Source: Novosphingobium resinovorum
Lineage (GTDB): Bacteria > Pseudomonadota > Alphaproteobacteria > Sphingomonadales > Sphingomonadaceae
NCBI RefSeq assembly: GCF_001742225.1
Contig: NZ_CP017075.1
Span: forward strand, 1,364,001 to 1,428,000
Reading direction: 5' to 3'
Length of the DNA: 64,000 bases
Positions 59,388 to 64,000 of this stretch are shown here, piece by piece; the first letter of the stretch is position 1; the number at the start of each line of letters is the position of its first letter. A program made the translations under genes and the position numbers. The notes under the pieces are model-generated. The model had not been told where the DNA came from. It made no database searches and was given only the letters and a program-made list of their open reading frames with translations.

Positions 59388-59825
59388 CCGCCGGCGAAGC
59401 GCCACCTGGCGACAGGCACACTCTACGTCCTACGCAGCAGGTCGACCCACCCGACCATCGCCGCGCATCGCGAGCTGATCCACAAGATCGGCATCACCGG
59501 CAGCTCAGTTGAGGCCCGCATAGCGGGGGCTGCCGATGACGCCACGTATCTCCTTGCGGGCGTGGATGTGGTTGCCACATACAAGTTATACGACATCAAC
59601 CGTCCACGCCTGGAAGCGCTGATCCACCGCGTCCTCGACAGCGTGCGATTCGATGCCAAAATACCCGACCGCTTTGGCAAGCTGGTCCGCCCGCGCGAAT
59701 GGTTCATGGTGCCACTGCATATTATTGATGAGATAGTCGGCCGCATCGGGGATGGCACATTGGCTGGGATGACATACGATCCTGCTTCCGTGATGTTGTG
59801 CCGGAAACGAAATGAACCGGCTTAG
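59388..59825 (+). pseudogene. C-terminal remnant of a GIY-YIG nuclease gene
   Basis: Open frame (mod 3 the same as the gene before) with TGTLYVLRSRSTHP, HRELIHKIGITGSSVEARI and ATYKLYDINRPRLEALIHRV, then VRPREWFMVPLHIIDEIV. LYVLRS ... HKIGITG ... VEARI is the GIY-YIG core, of the T5orf172/MUG113-like group. Three stop codons (59370, 59376, 59385) precede it and no ATG/GTG/TTG starts the core; a GTG at 59562 would leave out the nuclease motif. So the N-terminal part of a longer gene is missing. Confidence 0.65.
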
Positions 59826-60092
59826 CGCAGACCGCAATTCTCGACCCTTTGTCGTCGTACAACCGCCGGTTTCTCGTCCCGAGATGCGGTCGGTCTGCTT
59901 TACGCTAGCCACAGGGCATATCGTTTCCAAATTGTGCCGCCCACCATCGCCTGCCTATGTCCTGTGGTTGCGCCGATAGTTGCGATGAATAAAGTCTCAG
60001 TCAAAGCTGCCTGGTCGCGAGGCGCTGGGGTGAAGGGCGTTCGTGGCGGGTCGAACGACAAGCGCAGTGCTGGAAACCACGTCCGTCCTCCG

Positions 60093-61628
60093 TCAGTCCG
60101 AAGGCGTTGCTACCGGAAGGCCATGCGGCCCGGACCCCGATGAGACGGCGGCACCGAGCTTCGCCCGTTCTCTCGCATCGCGCACCGTGTCGGCGTCTGC
60201 CGTCGCCTCGACAGCTTGGACGTAGGCCGCGATATAGTCAGCCGGGAGCCCGTGCTCGGCGCATCCGGACAGCACGAAGTCCTTGTACCAGCCATAGGGC
60301 TTGAGAGCGTCGTCAATCGCGTCCGGGCTGGCAAGATAAGTCAGCACCTTGCGGCGCCGGCCTTCGTCGTTGATGACTGTGACGGTCGCATGCTCATAGC
60401 CGTTGCCGACTCCCTCGGCCCGGTCGAGCCTCGCGCGCTCGGCGGGATCGAAGCTGAACAGGACACCCACCACGCTCTGGTCGTCATTCGTGGCGAACGC
60501 GTTGCACTTGCCCGACTTGTCCTTGCTGCGTTTGTGGAATCGCAGAGCATGGCCCGGGAGGGTCGCAATGCCGAGCGGCTCGCAGCTTGGCATCCGCTCG
60601 CGCAGTCGGACGGTCGACATGTTGGATCCGTAAGCGAAATATACGACATGCTCTGGTGGCCCGGTCTCCATATCCTGCAGCGGCGCAACCACTGGATCGC
60701 CAGGCTTCGCGATCATGCGCAACGGCACGGTCATGATGCTATGCTCGTGGGTCTGCTCGCCTTCCCGCATGATGATCGGCCGTCCGGCCTCGGTGTCGAG
60801 GACCGGGACGGGCCGGCCGGTCCAGTCGCACTCGGTACAAGCCGGCCGCTCCCACAAGACGCCGGGTGCGGAGCTATTCTCGCCATGCTCGGGTTCCAAG
60901 TATGGTGACCCGCATTGCGGGCACGCCTCGGGGACACCGCGCAGCGCGCGCAGGATCTGCGTCATTGCCATTTGCACAGCCTGCTGCGTCAACGCGTGCG
61001 CCATGTCCGCGTCGAGCCATGTCGCGGACTTGGCGTGAGTCAGCCAGTTGGTGAAGGTCCAGGCGGATTCGAGCATCTGCTTGATCGCGCCCCGACGTTC
61101 CTTATTCGACTCGCTCGGCAGAAGATCGTTAAAGATGATGTCGGTCCACGCGCGGAAATTTGCGCGTTGCGGTGGTGCATCGGTCCAGACCGCGGCGTCC
61201 TGCGCAGCCCCAATTAACGCAAGCAAGGTTTCGCGACACCGCACGCCGACGGCCTGATAATCCGCAAGATTGTGCGCTTGTGTCATCGCGGCGCCGACAT
61301 CCTCCATCTTCTCGAGCACCGGCTTGAACGGCAGGACGCGAAGGTCATTTTCCTGCTGTTCCTCGGTTCGAGGAATGCGGAGCATCAGACCAATATGGAA
61401 GGTGAGCGCGAGATCCATGTTAGGAAACTGCGCCTGGGAGTAGAGGTTCGTGCCGCCCGTGATAACCCACCAGCGGTCTTTGTTGGTATGAATGTCCCAC
61501 ACGTCATGGCGGGTGTTCAGGACGGCTTCGGAATAGACCTTCTGAAGGAACACGACCTGAAGATCAGGCGCCTGCCACTCAAAATATTCCCGGACAGTTT
61601 CAATTTCCGCTTCGGTAGCTTTCAGCAT
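60093..61628 (-). CDS. Zinc-ribbon and gamma-glutamylcyclotransferase-like fusion protein
   Basis: A 511-residue protein. Residues 1 to about 225 form an unknown, mostly helical domain (LQVVFLQKVYSEAVLNTRHD, WTDIIFNDLLPSESNKERRG). A zinc-ribbon-like part follows (EACPQCGSPYLEPEHGENS then ERPACTECDWTG; two CxxC pairs). From about 327 comes a GGCT fold: VYFAYGSNMSTVRLRERM and the catalytic-Glu segment LDRAEGVGNGYEHATVTV. ATG 61628 follows AAAGGGCAGACC. GGCT enzymes open gamma-glutamyl amines to pyroglutamate; the fusion to the other parts is unusual. It stands in the accessory island divergent from a Cys-rich protein. Confidence 0.8.
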   Translation of the reverse strand: MLKATEAEIETVREYFEWQAPDLQVVFLQKVYSEAVLNTRHDVWDIHTNKDRWWVITGGTNLYSQAQFPNMDLALTFHIGLMLRIPRTEEQQENDLRVLPFKPVLEKMEDVGAAMTQAHNLADYQAVGVRCRETLLALIGAAQDAAVWTDAPPQRANFRAWTDIIFNDLLPSESNKERRGAIKQMLESAWTFTNWLTHAKSATWLDADMAHALTQQAVQMAMTQILRALRGVPEACPQCGSPYLEPEHGENSSAPGVLWERPACTECDWTGRPVPVLDTEAGRPIIMREGEQTHEHSIMTVPLRMIAKPGDPVVAPLQDMETGPPEHVVYFAYGSNMSTVRLRERMPSCEPLGIATLPGHALRFHKRSKDKSGKCNAFATNDDQSVVGVLFSFDPAERARLDRAEGVGNGYEHATVTVINDEGRRRKVLTYLASPDAIDDALKPYGWYKDFVLSGCAEHGLPADYIAAYVQAVEATADADTVRDARERAKLGAAVSSGSGPHGLPVATPSD

Positions 61629-61751
61629 GGTCTGCCCTTTGTAGTGCTGTGGCTGCACCATCTACGTGTGTGTGCGCAAGCACAGAAATTCATCCAATTT
61701 CATCACTTCTAGCATTCGCGCAGGCAATCAAAACTGCTATATGTATCGCAA
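61629..61751. promoter_or_regulatory. Divergent promoter region
   Basis: 123 bases between the starts of the fusion gene and the Cys-rich gene. It is A/T-richer than the coding sequences, with CTGCTATATG close before the right-hand ATG as a likely -10 region. The -35 element is not clear. Confidence 0.4.
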
Positions 61752-62207
61752 ATGGAACGATCAATCCAAGCCATCTGGAATCAGGAGGATATCCCCGTCA
61801 TCCTGAGGCGCACCGGGAAAGGGGAACTTCTCCGTGTCCGTTTGCCGTTTGACCAGGACAACCGGCGATGGCTGCAGAACATGCGCCGCACCACCCCGAT
61901 CTGGATCGCGTCGCGAAAATTCTGGGAAATACCGAAAGCTTGGTTCAACGATTTCGTGAACCGCGCTCTAATAAAATACGGTCGCATTTATGTCATCCAG
62001 CCATTTCGCGAACAAGAGATCTGCTCACCCTCTTGCCAGAATGCCCAGGGGCATGAATGCCAATGCTCGTGCATGGGTGTGCATCACGGCGCCGGTAGTG
62101 ATGGAAGTTGGTTCGAAGTTTCAGAAGCCTTCTCTACACGCTGGGGGGAAAGAGAGCTTGCTTGCCGGCTGATGGTCGCAAAAAAGCAGCAGCAAGCTGC
62201 CCCGTGA
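61752..62207 (+). CDS. Hypothetical Cys-rich protein, 151 residues
   Basis: A small soluble protein. The N-terminal half contains LRRTGKGELLRVRLPFDQDN and RTTPIWIASRKFWEIPKAWF (basic and aromatic). The centre has a striking cluster, EICSPSCQNAQGHECQCSCM followed by GVHHG (five Cys and three His within 25 residues), which looks like a zinc or Fe-S site. It ends in a Lys/Gln tail. Divergent from the GGCT fusion gene, upstream of the OLD nuclease with a terminator in between. Function unknown. Confidence 0.7.
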   Translation: MERSIQAIWNQEDIPVILRRTGKGELLRVRLPFDQDNRRWLQNMRRTTPIWIASRKFWEIPKAWFNDFVNRALIKYGRIYVIQPFREQEICSPSCQNAQGHECQCSCMGVHHGAGSDGSWFEVSEAFSTRWGERELACRLMVAKKQQQAAP

Positions 62208-62243
62208 AACCTCGTTGTTTTTCAACGCGGATAACATCGCTGC

Positions 62244-62269
62244 CTATGGCTCCCGACGGTGAGCCATAG
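62244..62269 (+). terminator. Hairpin after the Cys-rich protein gene
   Basis: 9-bp perfect stem CTATGGCTC / GAGCCATAG with an eight-base loop, 36 bases after the stop, followed by CTGCCTACGTTTCCTTTT. Likely intrinsic terminator separating this gene from the OLD nuclease gene. Confidence 0.6.
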
Positions 62270-62403
62270 CTGCCTACGTTTCCTTTTGGACTCCCGCCCC
62301 TTCGTCGCGGTTCGGAAATTGTCGATTGCCGCCACTTGAGCTGGAAGTCATAGCCCTTTCAACTGCACGCTCTACATTGGTGCGTTGCGATGAAACTAAG
62401 AGG

Positions 62404-64000
62404 ATGTCTCGTTTGCTGGTTGATACTGTCACCGTCTCGGGTTTCCGCTGCTTCGGCCCTGATCCGCTTGTGATTGATATCGCGGCAGATATTACCGCCG
62501 TGGTTGGTCCCAATGCCTCGGGCAAGACCGCGCTGCTGCAAGCCTTGTCCAAGCTATTCGGCGTCACCCGCACACAGCGCACAGTGCAGCGCTCTGACTT
62601 TCATCTTGGCGCCGAGGATGATCCCGATGATCGGGACCCCAAGAACCTCTTCATCGACGTGCTGATCGGCCTGCCGGAACTGAGCGATGGCACCGCGACG
62701 CCGGAGACCATCGCGCCTGCCTTCCGACGCATGCATATTGCGCGGGCGGGCGATGACCCGGTCTGCCGGCTTCGCCTTGAAGCCCGATGGGAAGATGACG
62801 GCACGGTCGAAGGCGAAGTGTCACAGGAGTTGTTCTGGGTCGAGACGCTTGACGCCGACCCGCCCGCCGACAAGCGCCATCCGGTATCGGCGGCCGATCG
62901 GGGTTTGATCCAGCTCTATTACACACCCGCAAGCCGCGACGCGGCGGCACAGATCCGGGCAACAGCAGGAGCGCTGGCGGCGCGCTTGCTCCGCGCGATC
63001 GAATGGTCGTCCGACACAGAGGAAGCGGTCACCGAGGCGAGCGACACACTGACTGAAGCCTTCGAGGGCGAAGCCGCGATCGCCTCGATCGGTAAGGCCC
63101 TGCAGGAACGCTGGGCGGGGCTTCACGATGATGTGGTCGATACCAAGCCGCGACTCAGCCTGGTCAGCCGGCGCTTCGAGGAGGTGGTAAGCCGGATTGC
63201 GGTCGTCTTCGAACAGGGACCGGATGGCCACGAACGTGGGCTCGACGCGCTCAGCGACGGGCAGCAATCGCTGTTCTACTTCGCGCTCGCGGCAGCGGTC
63301 TTCGACCTCGAACGCGCCGTGGTCGCTGGAACGGTCGACGGGTTCCGTGATGACACGATGCGCATCCCGGCCCTGACGTTGTTTGCACTGGAAGAACCGG
63401 AAAACCATCTCTCGCCTTACTTCTTGGCGCGGATTGTCCGGCAGATCCGCTCCCTGACGGAAGATAGCGGAGCGCAGGCGCTCATCACCAGCCATTCCCC
63501 GGCGGTGCTGAGCCGGGTCGATCCCCGCGAAGTGCGCTATTGCCGCTGTGAACCGAAAACGCGCATATCGTCGGTCAAATCCATCAAGCTGCCCAAAGGC
63601 GCGAGCGAGGAAACCAAGTTCGTCCGCGGCGCGCTGCTCGCCTATCCCGAACTCTATTTCGCGCGTTTTGTGGTTCTCGTCGAAGGAGATTCGGAACGCA
63701 TCGTGCTGCCCAAGCTGGCCGAAGCGCTCGATCTGCTGGTCGATCCGGCCTTCGTCGCGATCGTGCCGCTGGGCGGTCGTCATGTACAGCATTTCTGGCG
63801 GCTGCTCACCCAACTCGGTATTCCTTATGCAACCCTGCTCGACCTCGACCTTGGCCGCAAGGGCGGCGGCTTCGGCCGAATCAAGACGGCGATAGAAAAA
63901 CTGATCGAACGGGGCGAGCAAAAGAGCAAACTGCTCGAAACGACCAATGGGATGCTCTCAGATGCTGAATTCGCTAAGATGCATGAATGGTCGGAGGTCC
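62404..64000 (+). CDS. OLD-family ATP-dependent endonuclease (ATPase + TOPRIM), partial at the window end
   Basis: 532 codons are in the window with no stop yet. ATPase domain: Walker A GPNASGKTALLQ (residues 35-46), signature region LDALSDGQQSLFYFALAAAV, Walker B LFALEEPENHLSPYF and ITSHSPAVLSRV. TOPRIM domain: glutamate motif FVVLVEGDSERIVLPKLAEA and the acidic pair in YATLLDLDLGRKGG. This is the plan of OLD and GajA nucleases that cut or nick DNA. ATG 62404 follows AAGAGG. If a UvrD-like helicase gene follows beyond 64000 this would be a Gabija system; that cannot be seen here. Confidence 0.9.
   Translation, partial: MSRLLVDTVTVSGFRCFGPDPLVIDIAADITAVVGPNASGKTALLQALSKLFGVTRTQRTVQRSDFHLGAEDDPDDRDPKNLFIDVLIGLPELSDGTATPETIAPAFRRMHIARAGDDPVCRLRLEARWEDDGTVEGEVSQELFWVETLDADPPADKRHPVSAADRGLIQLYYTPASRDAAAQIRATAGALAARLLRAIEWSSDTEEAVTEASDTLTEAFEGEAAIASIGKALQERWAGLHDDVVDTKPRLSLVSRRFEEVVSRIAVVFEQGPDGHERGLDALSDGQQSLFYFALAAAVFDLERAVVAGTVDGFRDDTMRIPALTLFALEEPENHLSPYFLARIVRQIRSLTEDSGAQALITSHSPAVLSRVDPREVRYCRCEPKTRISSVKSIKLPKGASEETKFVRGALLAYPELYFARFVVLVEGDSERIVLPKLAEALDLLVDPAFVAIVPLGGRHVQHFWRLLTQLGIPYATLLDLDLGRKGGGFGRIKTAIEKLIERGEQKSKLLETTNGMLSDAEFAKMHEWSEV

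Noticed and set aside
62821..63921. 366-codon minus-strand ORF
   Set aside because: Shadow of the OLD nuclease gene, which shows all Walker and TOPRIM motifs.
1..64000. CRISPR arrays or long direct repeats
   Set aside because: Looked for regularly spaced repeats by eye and found none; the only long similarities are between paralogous genes.

Overview
The window looks like chromosomal or large-replicon DNA of a high-GC alphaproteobacterium, most likely a sphingomonad (Sphingobium/Novosphingobium type). Reasons: dense ATGA/GTGA-overlapping operons, a TonB receptor next to catabolic genes, HME-RND and CopABCD metal resistance, and the gene families seen. The assignment is by family recognition, not by a database search. 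No rRNA, tRNA, CRISPR array or intact transposase was seen.

Region 1 (1-6.7 kb): tail of an aldehyde dehydrogenase, a Tat-exported peptide/opine-type solute-binding protein (SBP), a D-threonine-aldolase-like PLP enzyme overlapping a RidA imine hydrolase, a multi-pass acyltransferase-like protein, a double cupin and an FAD amine/amino-acid oxidase. Nearly every gene has a paralogue elsewhere in the window, so this is a diverged partial copy of the main catabolic cluster. Region 2 (7.2-13.4 kb): a His-rich membrane protein and a CzcCBA-type metal efflux pump. Region 3 (13.6-37.7 kb): acyltransferase paralogue, TonB siderophore-type receptor, 2-hydroxyacid dehydrogenase, HAD type II enzyme, FAD oxidase, complete peptide-type ABC importer (SBP, two permeases, fused ATPase), an HcnABC/opine-dehydrogenase-like three-subunit flavoprotein, cytochrome b561, two aldehyde dehydrogenases, GNAT, a tartrate/isopropylmalate-type dehydrogenase, an omega-transaminase, an Lrp regulator and an M20 amidohydrolase. 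Together these can take up an N-acyl or N-alkyl amino compound, hydrolyse and oxidise or transaminate it, clear the imines and aldehydes, and feed succinate. The actual substrate cannot be read from sequence.

Region 4 (37.9-41.2 kb): DUF4198, a small periplasmic protein, HupE/UreJ and a membrane-anchored protein (metal uptake or handling), then a second double cupin. A Tat-exported FAD oxidase follows. Region 5 (42.7-48.2 kb): copper resistance copAB behind an anti-sigma/sensor/ECF-sigma trio of CnrYXH type, divergent from copCD. The CnrX-like sensor keeps all five Ni/Co ligand positions known from CnrX.

Region 6 (48.2-64 kb) is an accessory island with lower and more variable GC. It starts with a wrecked ridA pseudogene, then an overlapping AAA ATPase + DUF4276 pair (defence-like), unknown genes, a minus-strand group with an AAA_28-type ATPase and two very small overlapping ORFs, and a strongly structured noncoding stretch. 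Next come a tandem array of proteins related to a PolB-like 3'-5' exonuclease (one with intact motifs, two degenerate, one broken), a beheaded GIY-YIG nuclease, a zinc-ribbon/gamma-glutamylcyclotransferase fusion, a Cys-rich protein, and an OLD-family ATPase-TOPRIM nuclease running off the right edge (possibly GajA of a Gabija system). This third is the best place to look for an undescribed system.
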